A DNA stretch of 64,000 bases. Source: Hyperoplus lanceolatus. Taxonomy: Eukaryota; Chordata; Actinopteri; Uranoscopiformes; Ammodytidae. Both the position numbers and the translations under genes were made by a program. Shown in pieces: positions 1 to 63,879 of this stretch. Position 1 is the stretch's first letter; each line of letters starts with the position of its first letter. The DNA lies in contig CM049414.1 of the NCBI GenBank assembly GCA_026929865.2, forward strand, positions 9,681,001 to 9,745,000, in the 5' to 3' direction. The notes beneath the pieces were generated by a model. That model saw only the letters and a program-made list of their open reading frames with translations. It did not search any database and was not told the origin of the DNA.

Positions 1-215
1 TTGCGCGACATTAAACTATTCGGCAATTTATTAAAAAAATAAAAAATGTTACGTATTATTTTTAGATTTGAGACCAATTACAGTCATAAAATCCTACTTA
101 CCATGTATTAACATTTTTAAGACCTTTGAAAGATGGATTTAAGACTTTTTAATGCTATGTAAGGTCTTATATTTAGATTTATGAATTTAAGACTTTTTAA
201 GGATCCGCGGGAACC
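1..215. mobile_element. end of a hAT-like nonautonomous repeat
   Basis: AT-rich sequence with repeated taagactttttaa motifs ending in ggatccgcgggaaccc at about 200-216. Fish hAT-like MITEs commonly carry such a terminus. The other end is outside the window. Confidence 0.4.
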
Positions 216-954
216 CAGCTAGAGTCTAGTCTATGTTTTTCTAATAAAGTTTTTAAATATTTATGAACATTTATTTTCAATCTGAATATTGTAGAGCTAT
301 TTATGACACCCAACTTTGATATCATGCATTGATGTTTTACTATAATGGAACAGGTTTATAGAGGCTTTAAGACGAACGTGTCTTGTGAATGGGAGACAAA
401 GTATATCAACGGATTCCACCAGCCATTCCACCAAGGAGGTCAATGAAATGCTCTTGGAGGCACAAACATGTTAAGTGAAGGGAGACTGAACCCTGACACC
501 AACCCCACTGTTTTCTGGTGCCACCCCTGCTTCTCAGGCAATGACCTCATATAGATACTACATTTATCTGCTGTCAACAGACACGACCAATCAACCTCTA
601 GAGCAATACAAATACCCATGTTTTTCTGACAGGGTAAAAGCTGTGTATTCTTTAAAAACTGTGGGCAGATATTTTACTGACAGGTGGGCGTTAAGAGACG
701 GCATGGATACATTTTATAGGGTTTATTTTCTCCAAATACCTAAACTCTATAGTAATCTTCTTAATGTAGGCTATAGGTTTGAGAAAAGCACATTATACAG
801 TTGATAAAATGAGGACTTAAGACCTACATCCCACCAAGACTGAAAGGAGGGTCACAAAGTCAAGTCGTACGAGGTAAGCAGGAGAAAAGGCCAATTTCCA
901 CTAGCTGCCTGTCCGGTCCTTCTCCGCTCTGCCAAGGCAGCGGATCTAAAAGGT

Positions 955-1755
955 TTTTACTGCACTGTGTGAGCTTCCACCCCGTCCACTGCACCGTCTC
1001 TCTGCTCCGGCAGTCCGGTGATATTCACTCTTATATTTTTGCTGGATGCCGTAGCTCGCCGCAATTTAGCACAGAAGACATCGAGAGAGACAGGAACACA
1101 GACGCCGACAAAACAATAAAACTTCTGTTTTATTTTCAAAATAACACACTCAGTGTGTGCATAGACATTTTTGACACCCCCCAAAGTGGTGCTATGCCTC
1201 CCTCAAAGGAAAATTACCAGCGCCAAAATTATAAAAATTGAGAATATATTCAGCTATATAAAACCTATGCAAATGTGTTTCTAGTTCAGCCAAATACAAG
1301 GCATCCTTCTTGTAGGGCTGGGTGATTAATTGCATTTCAATTTATATTACTGCTTCCCTCGATCATGAAAACAAAATCGTAATAAAACGATCATTGAAAC
1401 TCTCCTTTCTCAACCCCACACCACTCTTAAAATTCACAAACATTTCGCCTTTACTGATGCAGTCGCGACCCCAAAAAAGTTGTTCCGTGTTCTTATCTCC
1501 CAAAGGCCCATTCTGAGCCAGGAAAAACCCTGCACAGGAGTGTCTTATTTTGAAAAATAACCAAATGTTTTATTGTTTTGTCGGCGTCTGTGTTCCTGTC
1601 TCTCTCTATGTGTTCTGTGCTAAATTGATGCAGCGAGCTACGGCCTCCAGCAAAAATAGAAGCCGTGCGTAATTCGTGTATCACCGGACAGTTGGAGCAG
1701 CAACGCAGCAGAGAGACGGTGAAGCGGAACTAGTGGACGCTCACACTCTGACTAT
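955..1755. mobile_element. large foldback (inverted-repeat) element
   Basis: About 200 bases at 962-1165 return in inverted orientation at roughly 1535-1750 with scattered changes. Both arms include the stretch caggaacacagacgccgac and a following acaaaacaataaaac. The central 370 bases are not inverted. No transposase is visible. A foldback MITE is the best call; two opposed copies of one repeat is the alternative. Confidence 0.7.
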
Positions 1756-1893
1756 GCTGTGTTCCATACAGTTGTAAGTCGGACTTCCTACTCGTGAACT
1801 CGGAGCAGGTGCATCTCCCCCGACTTTAGGGTCAGAAGTCGGAGGTTGCAGCTGGACAGTAGCATATTGGAGTTGTATGGAACGCAGCACAAG
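1754..1893. mobile_element. short MITE with gtgttccatacag ends
   Basis: Begins gctgtgttccatacag and ends ttgtatggaacgcagc, an imperfect terminal inverted repeat enclosing about 110 bases that contain further inverted pieces of gtcggac/gtcggag. Clear target duplication not found. Confidence 0.45.
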
Positions 1894-2127
1894 ACACAAA
1901 CCAGAGGAAATGTTGGACAGCCCCTAAATCACACAACCCTCCTCCACTCCTGCCCTCTGCTCTGCCCCCTCAATAGTCATTGTTTTGGCCCCTTTTGTTT
2001 TCACAGATTTGTTTTGTAGAATATCACAGCTCCCTATTCTTCTCCGAGACCTCAATTCTGCCCCTCCTTTGTAAAGCCTCTTCGACCCTCTTAGGGGCCT
2101 TCTAACCCTTTACTCTTCTCCACTCAC

Positions 2128-2472
2128 CAGCTAAAGGATCCAGGGTCAAGGCGTCCTTAGTGGGCTTTTCCTTGCTGTCGAAGGTGGGGTTGTCGATGCC
2201 CACCTTGGGATTCTGTGACAGCTTCTTGAGCCGTAGTGAAGCGTTGGGGTCTATGTCGTGCTTGCCTCTTCCTCCCTCCTCCTCCCTCCTCTTCCTCAGC
2301 TCCTCCTGGTAGTGTTGGATCCTCTCCATTTGGGCGCTGCTGCCGCTGTGTGGGGCTTTGACCAGGCTGCTCTCGTCTCCGGGACAGTCCACTGCTCTCT
2401 CCCTGTGGCTCTTGGCCTGACTGGAGGCCTCTTGCACAAAGCCGTTCATATGGGAAGTGATCATCCTCCCAG
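2128..2472 (-). CDS. pals1: pals1 (mpp5) first coding exon
   Basis: PALS1 is the membrane-associated guanylate kinase scaffold of the Crumbs apical polarity complex (zebrafish nagie oko is an orthologue). The exon starts at acceptor cttctgcag with eight bases of 5' UTR; the ATG is at 2462-2464. It reads MITSHMNGFVQEASSQ, has AVDCPGD (the ECR1 motif whose Val-Asp binds PAR6 in mammals), then a charged helix (QEELRKRREEEG), SLRLKKL and GIDNPTFDS, all aligning with the human N-terminus. Donor gtgagt at 2127 leaves phase 1 after 112 codons. L27, PDZ, SH3 and GUK exons must lie beyond the left edge. Whether it is the a or b paralogue is not determined. Confidence 0.93.
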
Positions 2473-4776
2473 CTGCAGAAGCGTGTACAGCTCAAATTTA
2501 CACAAAAAAAAGAAAGTTTGCCGAGATGTGTTTACGAGGCACCGATGCTGAGACTTCTCAGATCAGGGGCCATAGTACGTCAGCAGAGGATGCACTCCCG
2601 TCATCTGTCATCCTGAAATACAAACAGAGAGTTAAAATGAGTAACCTGGTCGACCGACTTTTAAATAGCCAATACCGACTTTTAGAGAGCCGATATCACA
2701 ATTAGGGATGGGGATCGAAACCCGGTTCAATTAAGGACCTGGTTCTGCTTTTTTCAAAACCCGAAAATCAATAACGTTTGAGCTGTGGAGTCCCGAAGGT
2801 CCGTAATGTTACATCTCGAAGTGGAGTCATGTCATTTCAATCTAATTAAGTCAGTGTCCTACCTAATCACTGGTTACAGAAGGCTTTGTTTGTATGTTGT
2901 TAATTGTCTGAAAAAAATATTTTACTCTGATTTCATCGAACATCATTTTTTGGCATGTCTTTTTTTTTTTTAAAGACATGTCAATTTAGCTTATTGACAA
3001 GATTCCCTTTTATTTCCACATTTCAGGAAAAGTTGTCATACAAAAAAGAATTGAATGTTAATAATTAACTGGCAAAGTTTCATGCTGATATCTATACATT
3101 CAATATCTATATCCACAGTATAAGTCCTAACCCTATTCACCAAGCAACATTTTTAGAAATATATGATAAAGTATTATTCCTCGTTGACTGTCACTTCTAT
3201 CGCCTTTGTAGGGACACCATAAACAGAAGTTGAAGGGTTTCATTGTCAGATAAGATATGAACCAGTTTGGCTGCTTCTCCGACAGAGTCAACGATAGCTC
3301 AGCTGACAATACTAAAGATAGTGAAAAGTCTGGAGCCGTGGTTGCAGACACATTTCCTTTTCCTATGTCTACTAGAGGAGATTAATGGTGAATGTAGAGT
3401 TTTCTTTATTTCCCAATTATGTTTCTTACTCGTTGTTTGTACCTACAAGAATACATCAGAGAACACTCAATCATTTGTATAGCTCCTGACTGTCATGCCT
3501 ATGCCAATATTATGCTGACATCATTTAGCTCAATGTGTGCCCTGCAGTCCTGACAGGACACAACTCATTACTTTTGCAAACATATAACTGCTCAAATTAT
3601 TAACCATTCAGAGTTGTTATACTGTATAGCTTTTGGTTAAATTTTTTATAGCCAGTCTCTTAAACTGTTGTAAGATATGAATTTTCCTCCAGTGGATCAA
3701 TAAAGTGACTTATTTGCATTCTGACCCTCAGTAACTCTGTCGAGACGAGTTTCATTGATAAGTGTACACCTCACACACCTCTGATGGACAGCTACATCCA
3801 AATATCCACCTGTAGCCTACTGTAGGCACAGAAGCTGAAATAAAGATGATGCATTTCAATGTGAAGCCTTACACACAACAACCAGATCTGCCATTGTTTT
3901 GATAGATGTGGATTATAATCTATTTTAAGGGTGCTAGCTATGTGCATTTGGTATGTGGGAGATGTTCACTTGAAGTTTATGTTTAAACTTTGATGTAGTA
4001 GTAATTTAAGTAAATGGGAAAAATGTATGTGACTATGTGTGCACATATTATGTCCATGTGTGGGTCATCTCATGATGTAACTAACTAGTATTGTGGAAAC
4101 ACTAAAAACCTTTGTGAAGAGAGCTAAATAACCCCAAAACTCAAGTACCAAAAGGTTAAACATTGCATTGTAATTGAACGCCACCTTTACGGGCTGATGT
4201 TGTCATACAGTCAAGTCATACTCACAAAACCAATAATACCTCCCCCTTCTTTTACCTACTTCCCACACACAGCTAATTACGTCTGGCAGCTCCCAAACCC
4301 CTCCCCATGCACCAAGCATTTAGCAACGTTTATAGCGAGCGGCGTTATACGGCTGACAAACAGGGGACACTGCCAGCGGGCCATCTGTTCCCTGTGGGCC
4401 GAATTAAGCCCGGGATCTCATCATGCCTACTCTAGATCTGTGGCCACCACCGCAACAACACTGGGGAGGGATGCTGGGAAGGGGAGGGATAGAGGATCCT
4501 TGGTTAGAAAGACCCCAGGGATTAATTCAAGGGTCCACCAGCACACCCACCTACACAATACACAGACCAGGAAAACAAGACAATTTTTCATGGAACAAGT
4601 TTAGGGCCTATGCAAGATAATGGAGATGGTGCTGCATGCAAATGTATGCAAAACTAAATACAGGTTAACCGGGTCATGTGATATGTCAGATTAGATGGTG
4701 ACAAACTCATATCAGCAAATGAACAGGGTGAGGTGACACTGAAAGGCCAAAAACACTTAATAGGCCTACTATGAAA

Positions 4777-4994
4777 ATAACAGACAACACTGGCGAAAGA
4801 TAAAAACCTTTTTAAAATATTAAGAGTAACAGCAATTAAACAAAGAACAAAAATAAATTGGCTGATACCTGAAGCACTGCAAATAACTAAATGGAAGGAA
4901 TCATTCAATGAAATTCATAATATGGAAAGACAAACATTAGATAAGAATTTTTGTGATGTTTTTCATTCAAGATGGAAAGAGGCTGGAATGTGAT
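4777..4994 (+). pseudogene. L1-like LINE ORF2 C-terminal fragment
   Basis: An open stretch in one frame reads KILRVTAIKQRTKINW, then ITKWKESFNEIHNMERQ and ends FHSRWKEAGM before TGA. This spacing of W-K-E and a final W before a stop resembles the C-terminal tail of fish L1/Tx1-type reverse transcriptase proteins. No catalytic domain remains, so it is a dead 3' fragment. Family assignment is from residue pattern only. Confidence 0.5.
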
Positions 4995-6169
4995 GAAAAA
5001 TGTTGAGTGAAGATAATGTAATGGAGGTCACGAGTGTGTGTATATGTGGGAGTGACCTTGTGCTAGGGGAGTGGCATCTGTATCAACTTCCAGGTCCAAT
5101 CCAAATACACACTAAATCCTTTTTGTTTGTGGACAAATTATTTGAAGCATTGATGAAAGTTTATGAGCAAGTACACTCTAGAAATGTAAATAATTGTTAT
5201 CTTATGTGAGCTTGTTTAATTTTTTTTTTCTTTCTGTACACGATTTTGTTAGTCAAGAAGATAATCCATTAGTAGGTTTAAAACACTCGGTCTTAAAGTT
5301 AATATTAGTTGTTACAGGGACATGTCCCACACTGGTATACATATTTAATATAATATAACCATTCTTGTATATGAAGATGTATTACTATTAATAAACAATA
5401 CATTGGCTGTGATGCCCCTTGATGATGATAATGATAATCTATTCCTTGGGATAGTTTCCCACATGGCCTAACAAATCATTTCCTCCCGTCTTTAATTCCA
5501 ATTAAATATGGGATAATGGATAAGTAGCCTAAAAATAGATCAAAAATCCAACTAGTGAAAAGCTTGTGAAAAGTGTAAACTCCTCGATGATCCTAAGTGT
5601 CGTTTGTTAATCTACTAATTAACACCTCCTCTCCAGTTTTGAATGTGTTATCATTGAAGTAACGGAAAGGACCCACGAAAAAAAAGATGGATAAACTGAG
5701 TTTCGGTGGGATTAACCTCAGATAAGAGACAACAGACCACTGGCTATAATTAGCGACATGCCTGGAAATGAAAAACATCTTCATACATTAGTCATGTTAC
5801 CGTGGTTTAAAAAGCTTGCAGCTACTGGCCCGATTTGAGATAACGTTCCTTCATTGAAGGAATTAGCGCTAATGAGTTTGCCCTATTGTGTAGAAATAAT
5901 ATTGAGCAAGTTTGCACAGATGCAATGGGGTTAGGAACACGACGAAAGCACACATAACACACATTTGAAAAACACACGGTGAGGTAACCGTGTAAAACTG
6001 AACATGAATGAATGTTTATACAATAGCAAGGCACTTAGCCTACTTAGCCTGGCACCGCTAACTGCGTAGCTGTCCCGTCAAATACTGTGTAGGCTACTTA
6101 CCACTTGAAAGGTAGCACACTTGATGGGTTTTAAGCCGCAAGAAAGTTATTCCAAATAAATAAAAATGT

Positions 6170-6370
6170 GTGTTTTCTTCACAGACAGACGGTGGTGGAT
6201 AGCAGAAGGTCTCTCCCGGGTCTTCAGTGGACTGAGCTCAGCCGCCGTACTGAGTTTTGTCCGGACACAGTCGGGACACTTGTGGCCATTGCTGTGAAAC
6301 TGCGCCTTGGTGTTTTCGAGTCGTCTCCCTGGCAACACTGCGGCTCTACAGCGCCCCCTGTCTGTCACAC
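6170..6370 (-). promoter_or_regulatory. CpG-rich patch, possible pals1 promoter or 5' exon
   Basis: A short patch richer in C+G and CpG than the several kb around it, lying between gphn and the pals1 start codon and upstream of the latter. It contains GTTGCCAGGGAGAC on the minus strand, which resembles half of an RFX X-box. No TATA box or initiator can be assigned. It could also be an unrelated unique fragment. Confidence 0.25.
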
Positions 6371-6374
6371 ACAT

Positions 6375-8460
6375 ATAGGACTGTCTAGTAGACCTCAGGC
6401 TGGTTCTAAATACAGACAAAACCAAATATATGTGTTTCTCCAGAGCAAGAACTACAACTCTTAATGATTTTAATATTTTTACAAAGAATGGATTTTTAAT
6501 TGAAAGAGTCACAGAGTACAAATATCTCGGCATCTGGTTAGATGATAAACTCACTTTTAATTTCCATATAAAAAATCTTGTTTTGTCGACTACGACAAAA
6601 AATTGGCTATTTTTATAGGAACAAAACCACCTTCCCTTTATTTAGTAGGAAAAGGATTATTGAGGCAGTTTTTATGTCTGTCCTTGATTACGGTGATGTG
6701 GTTTACCGACATGCAGGGTGAATTCGGGTAATGTGGGACGATTTTCGCAATTTTGACTTCAGCGACCTATTGCGATATCTATCCAACACATAATCTCAAC
6801 ATATTATACATTTCTGAAATCTGTAAAATGTTTTCTACAACACCAGAAGAATTTTTTTTTAGATATGATACCAAGAACAGACATGCCACAACTATTAGAG
6901 TTATTTGTGACAAATTAAATATTCGGCCTAAATTTGATAATCTGGGACAGGTGACGTTGTAATCTGGGACAGTTGTATTAGCCTTTAAAAAAAAGCCTAA
7001 ATCACCGTATTTTCTGCAATTTAGCCTCACTATCAACAAGTCCTATACAAGCATTGTGGAAAAATGACAAAAAGAAAGCTGAATAAGTCAAATACATTGT
7101 ACACTTGATGAATTGATCTACCATGTGCAATCATGTGCAATCATTCAAAACATTGTCTTTCAGTCGTAGTCTCTTTTCCTGACATTGTGGGGCCATTGTA
7201 CTCTGTAGGCCTAATGCATTGAATTTTGCACATTATAGGTCATATATTTTTATATATTTTATGAGATAGGCTATTGTATTGTACTTTGCATTAGTAGTTA
7301 AGCACTGTAAATGAATATTTTTCCAATTTGGATCATTTAAATGACTGTCCCAGATTACCCAAACCATGCTGTCCCAGATTATCAATCATATTTGATAATC
7401 TGGGACGACAACAAAATGATTGAAAAAAATAAATCTAAAACACATTTTCAAAATATTATTGCATATGTTGTTGCTTGAACATATCACAAACATAATTATG
7501 TAAAAAAAATAGGAACATTTGTTGCTTATTACAGGTTTATATCCTTAGCATTACATTCATCAGAATCCTATGTCACTGACCTATTCTTGCAAATCCAAGG
7601 AGAGCGTCTGTTTGATCAATGCCCCACCCCTTCCTGTGACATCAATCTTATCATGTCATATCATTTCAGTCACATGACATCCATGCTAAACCAATAGTAA
7701 AAGTCTTGTGAAAAAAAATTGTATAGGAAGGGAAATAAACACACTTAAGTTTAGGTGTCCCAGATTACCCAATGTCCCACATAACCCGAATTCACCCCAT
7801 TTCATTCATGTCTTAAACTCCTAGACTCTGTTTTTCACTCTGCTTTAAGGTTCATCACAGGAGATGCTTATGACACACACCATTGTCTTTTATATGAAAA
7901 GGTTGGGTGGTACTCCCTTAAAGAGAGACGTGATGCACATTGGCATATTTTTTTTTACAAAGCCTTGACCGGGAAGCTTCCTCGTTATTTAACAGAAATG
8001 TTGCAAATTTCAGATGGGCTTTATCAGACCCGCTCCACTGACATGCTCATGCTTTATGTCCCACAAGCCCGGTCTGAGCTGGGAAAGACAGCTTTTAGCT
8101 TAAGTGCCCCCGACTCCTGGAACAACTTACAGCAACAAATTAAACTAAATACCTTCATATCTTTTAATCAATTTAAACAAACTATCTTGAATCTGCCAAA
8201 CTCTACCTGTAACTGTTTTAATTAGGCTATATTGTACTTTCACCCATTTCATTTTAATTGCTGCCACTCTTCACCACTATGTAAATGTTTCAATTGTTTT
8301 TTTCTCTCTTCACCTGTTGTTGTGTATTTGATGTATTTGCATTGAATATTGTGTATGTATTGTTGTTTTTCCTTGGAATTTATTTGAACTCGACACCATT
8401 GTAAATGAGGGTCACCCCTCAATTGGTCTCTCGAGGATAAATAAAAGTTAAATGAAATGA
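6375..8460 (+). mobile_element. LINE 3' portion, split by an inserted MITE
   Basis: The left part (6399-6717) encodes DKTKYMCFSRAR, VTEYKYLGIWLDDKLTF and, after one frameshift near 6600, FSRKRIIEAVFMSVLDYGDV. The right part (7800-8226) continues with LLDSVFHSALRFITGDAYD, a Trp-rich stretch and KLPRYLTEML, up to a stop. This is the thumb and C-terminal region of a non-LTR reverse transcriptase (Rex/L2/jockey type). The 3' UTR ends with a gtctctcgaggataaataaa tail near 8450. The 5' region is missing and reading frames are broken. Confidence 0.8.
6717..7798. mobile_element. MITE inserted inside the LINE
   Basis: Starts gggtgaattcgggtaatgtg and ends with the inverse (gtcccacataacccgaattc then acccc), so the terminal inverted repeat is about 24 bases. 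The motif tctgggac or its complement recurs near both ends (about 6945, 6964, 7348, 7375, 7398, 7759), as subterminal transposase-binding repeats often do. It separates two parts of one LINE reading frame. No convincing target duplication and no recognised transposase; superfamily not assigned. Confidence 0.75.
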
Positions 8461-10459
8461 AAATGAAAAATGACCACATCTCCCAATAAAATTGACTCCA
8501 CTCAAAAAAATGCAGCCAGCAGTAATCTACTTTCGTGGCATACACCTGACAGCAGATTTTATTTTATTTGAACTAAAACAGACACAAGTAACCACATTTA
8601 TTGCTGTTAAAAGTTCTGCCACACACCAAAATATAACATTGTATTCCTCTGCTCTTCAGGCAGGCACACTCTAAATGTTGTAACGCGAAAGAAGATTTGA
8701 CATTAGTGGATTTTGTCACTCCTATGTTTATATCTTGACTTAGGCTACATATATTTTGGGACTTGGGGGATAATTATGCTCAGAAATTGCAACTATAACT
8801 CCCATAATGCTTTGGGGGATTGTTTGTTTGTTTTTGCATATTTGTTTGCTAAGTAGCCTACTCCTAATGCAGCTTGTCACCTTTGGAGACTTATATTGTA
8901 GTATCATATAAATATACACAACAAAAGAACAAGCATCTACATGCTTCACATGTGTAGGAGATGTAGGAGATGTAGGCCTATTGGAGTAGAAGAGTAAAAT
9001 AGCATATAATAGAAATATTCGTCAAAAGTAGGCCTACCTCAAAATGCAGATTGTTCATCAAAAATCAAACCCTTCATTAACTACTGATTTGACCAACATA
9101 CATCTCCCTCTTTATGTCATCACATATCCAAATAGGGGGCTGCATTCACTGTGTGAAAAATATATTCAATGATCACCAATCACCCTGCCATCTGCTTCTT
9201 CTTCTTCTTAAAGCCATTTAACCCAATGGCTTTAACAAGTTGAAGTATAGGCCGTCTTGGAAGATGAAAAAACTCCTGGAGCAACTCGAAGACAAAATCC
9301 TTCAGTAAATCTCTAGTAACTCTGTCAGCGTGTTCTCTAATAAATAAAACACACTTATTGCACTTGAGGGCATGAAAAGCCGTTATTTTCAACAATCATC
9401 CTCATACTGATCCCCTTACGTTCCGCACATTTTATACACACTCACATAGATGAATTTAACTAAGTTCTTGTCATGGCACTATTAATCATCACCAACTAAT
9501 GGGATCTGCTGTCATTTCCCTTGCAGAGCAGAACAGAAACGGTCTAATCTTGTGCAGGAGTATCTACACCGACGCCTGAAGCCTCGCTTTTCCTCGCTGT
9601 ATTTTCTATTAAGTTAATCCTTTCTGACACCGTTGTGCTTAACCTCCTTTCCTCATCAGGCTCTCTCCTGCCTGTTCCCACTTCTTAAATACTTACCTTC
9701 CTAGAAAGGAAATGCAGTAGTTATTCATTCCAATGCAGCCGTTTTCTTTTCTCTGGGGAGAAGTGATGGATTGTGGACCTCTTACTTACAGTAACTAAAA
9801 GTATAATCAACACAAATGATGAAGCACTCACTCTGCAGAAAAAATACCTCCTTTGACTTATTCATTATGGTAAATATTGGATTGTTTATATTTATGCATG
9901 AATGCATAAGTAGCATTTTAGTGCTGTAGATGTGGCTATTTTTTAGCCTATTTGTACTCTAAAGGTAAGAGAGGAAATGTCTCTTTGGTCCAACACAGAA
10001 TCATCTGAAACATGACAAGATGCAATGACTGCCTTTTGTGCAAATAGTGACAAAAAGGTTGGGACCACTGGTTTGATTTTTGAAATGTATTGTATTTGAT
10101 TGTTGTACTATATGCTTTTTAATATGTAAAACCTCAATCTGAAGAGCAATTGGTAATTATTGCTATCAAAGCAAAATAATTCCATCTAAAACATAATACA
10201 GTACTTTTTTTACTTGCTTTCCATCACTTCTAAATAAAGGTAAGGTAAAGTTTTTTTTTTAACTTCTTATTAATGCAGTTAAACACATTCAAATGTAAAG
10301 GGTGTACTGGGGTTCTTTACTTGTGGACATCAAACTCAGTCAATGGTTCTTAAGATAAGACCATCATTCATTCATTCAACATTCATTCAATTCTCTATGA
10401 CCTCAAGGCTGACATCTACCAAAACTTCTACAGTACAAAAGAAGAAAATCACTATTATT

Positions 10460-11709
10460 TTTTCTTTAGATATATTTTATTAAAAAAGGAAACCCAACAA
10501 GAACTTTTTTTTTTACATAATGATCAAGGATTTTTATTATCTTAGTCTCTTTCATCAGTTTCATATCATTACAGAAAATGTTATAGTACAGCGTTGTTCA
10601 ATGTCTCCTCATTGCTTAATAATTTCCTTAGGAGTGCTGGTCACATATATCTGTACAATATGGTTCTTATATTTTTTTTCTCTGTACATTTTTTGTGAAG
10701 TTGGTTAAAAAGGCTGTCAGCACTTAAAGAAGCTGTTTCTTTTCTTTTCTTTTTTCCCCCCCGTAAATAGTTGATCAAATAAAAGATTATTTTCCCCCAG
10801 GTTCAGCTGGCCCCCGGGTGGGGGACGTGGGGTGGAGGGTGGGGGGGTTTGGGGCAGAGTTTACACCTGCTCACGGTGAATATAAGGAAGCTTCAGGGTT
10901 CTGGGCAGACTGGGGTGTGTGTGTGCCCCCCACCCCCCTCCCCCCAACACCCCATCCCAACATCACCTCTTTCCCTGCCCAGGCATTTGGCACTGCGCAC
11001 ATAAACAAGACTCACAAGATAAACAACAAGCAAAGCTCTTTGTGAAGCCATTATGATGCATACTAATGAGAGAATAAAACAGAAGTGTCACCTTGATGGG
11101 CGCTCAAAAGAGGAAGTGGTCTTGATGTGCCCCCCCTCTTCCTCTAAGCTGAGCACCATGTGAAATCTGGAGTCTTCCTCAATGTTTTCTTCGTTTTCAA
11201 AAAACTGATTATTTTTTTTATTCCACTAAAGATGAGAAAACAATAATTTCTTTTTTTTTCTTGTCCTGGCAGGCACCTACAGCTGTCTATTAAAATGCTA
11301 CTGCTATAGATAAGGTCTAGCATTGAACACACAAAGCAATTGCAATGAAAGGAACGAAGTTGCCTTAATATAATAATGATAATAAGAAGAATAATGATAA
11401 TAATAATAAGAATAATCATAATAATATATTACAGAATAAATCTCTTTTTATAATTAGATTTTTTCATTAAAAGTTATATTTTTCTTTGTTTGAAATACTA
11501 TAATCTTTTTTTTTAAATTAATCTTTTTTTCATATGTATCTAGGTTTGTGATCAAGATGTTGACTATACCTCAACGTTACCCAAATCAATAAAAACTAGC
11601 TGTGCCGTTGCATATTACAGAATAGTCAATGATATGTGGACATGCACCGTGAACCACCCATTCCGATCCTCGCTATTTGACGCCAACACTCAGTCCCTCG
11701 GTGATGACA
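10460..11709 (-). other. gphn: probable gphn 3' untranslated region
   Basis: The stretch after the stop has no splice signals or coding sequence that I can support. Two minus-strand AATAAA signals lie at 10533-10538 and 10476-10481, the second followed by T/G-rich sequence, so transcripts probably end near 10455. The region includes G/C-rich runs around 10800-10945 and an AT-rich trinucleotide-like patch at 11365-11430. Length and end are inferred. Confidence 0.45.
10476..10481 (-). terminator. candidate gphn poly(A) signal
   Basis: AATAAA on the minus strand about 1.2 kb after the stop codon, with GT-rich sequence 25-50 nt further on. A second AATAAA at 10533-10538 could serve instead. Confidence 0.4.
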
Positions 11710-62877
<51,168 letters not shown>

Positions 62878-62905
62878 CTGGAGGGCAGAGGGAAAGACTG
62901 TATCA

Positions 62906-63060
62906 TTCATTTATTCAACCTTTATTTATACTGGAGAGATCATTGAGGGGGGGACCCTCATTTCCAATGACGTTGAGTAAAAACGAAACAATGCAAAGTA
63001 AAAACAACAACAAAGATTAGTATAAACAAAGTAACGTCCTGCAACAAGCTGATTAAAAGA
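62906..63060 (-). mobile_element. LINE 3' tail, same family as 6375-8460
   Basis: On the minus strand it reads gaaatgagggtccccccctc, then aataaaggttgaataaatga, matching the 3' UTR and tail at 8391-8460. Only the 3' end is present. It lies in sense orientation to gphn, its tail about 28 nt before the exon 1 acceptor. Confidence 0.7.
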
Positions 63061-63879
63061 GCCAACATGATTGAATAGTAGATAAGATATCGGAAAATTA
63101 ATTGAAGTGGTGAAAGTTCTAGATTGCAGTAACTCTTTCCTTTTGAATAATTACAGAAGCTACAGTGGCCTCCAAGGGCATGAAGCTAGTTACTGAAGAT
63201 GGCATTGTCCACCATTGCCTTAAGTTTCTCCACAATATCAAGTGATGAGGAGAATGTAGGGTGACCTGCTCACTCATTCTACGAAAATAAAATAAACAAC
63301 ACCCTTTATTTTCAAGCAATTACACACTAATTAAAAAATATGTATGAATATAATATTCCATTTCTACCAAGTCCGTTCTGAAAAAGGCCAATAAATGCTT
63401 TACACTGCACCTTAACATTCCGATTACTAAAAAGCCAATTAGACAATAAAAAGGAGACAGTGGTGTAAAATGGCTGCAATTAAAATGACTCGGGTGAAAG
63501 TACAATAGAGTTATTTTAAACAGTAGCAGGTAGAGATTTCAATGTCAGGGATTTGGGGCGAGTGTCAAGGATTAAGCTTTCTGTTTTAGACAGTGAGATC
63601 CCAATATCACCATGCTGAAGAGTATTGGAATAATTACAGCTCTACTATTGGCTGGGGAATTAAATTATTCAGTTTTGCAATGGATCACCTCTCTAGGTGC
63701 TTGCTTTTTTCTGATCAGAGTTGAAACAGTGTCAATGATACACTAGCAGTTCACATTTAGTTGACACTCCCTTCTCCAGCGCATCATGCTTTAGTCAATC
63801 CCCCTCAAAACGTCATCAGCTACGATGCCATCATCATCACTTAAGGGACCAATGAAAAACCTTTGGTGAGTAAATCGTG

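Larger units (their letters stand above)
2473..10459. other. gphn-pals1 interval
   Basis: About 8 kb with no complete gene. It holds an L1-like fragment, the split LINE with its MITE, the CpG-rich patch and otherwise AT-rich sequence. 8500-10450 shows nothing I can support beyond simple A/T runs. A noncoding 5' exon of pals1 would be expected here. Confidence 0.6.
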
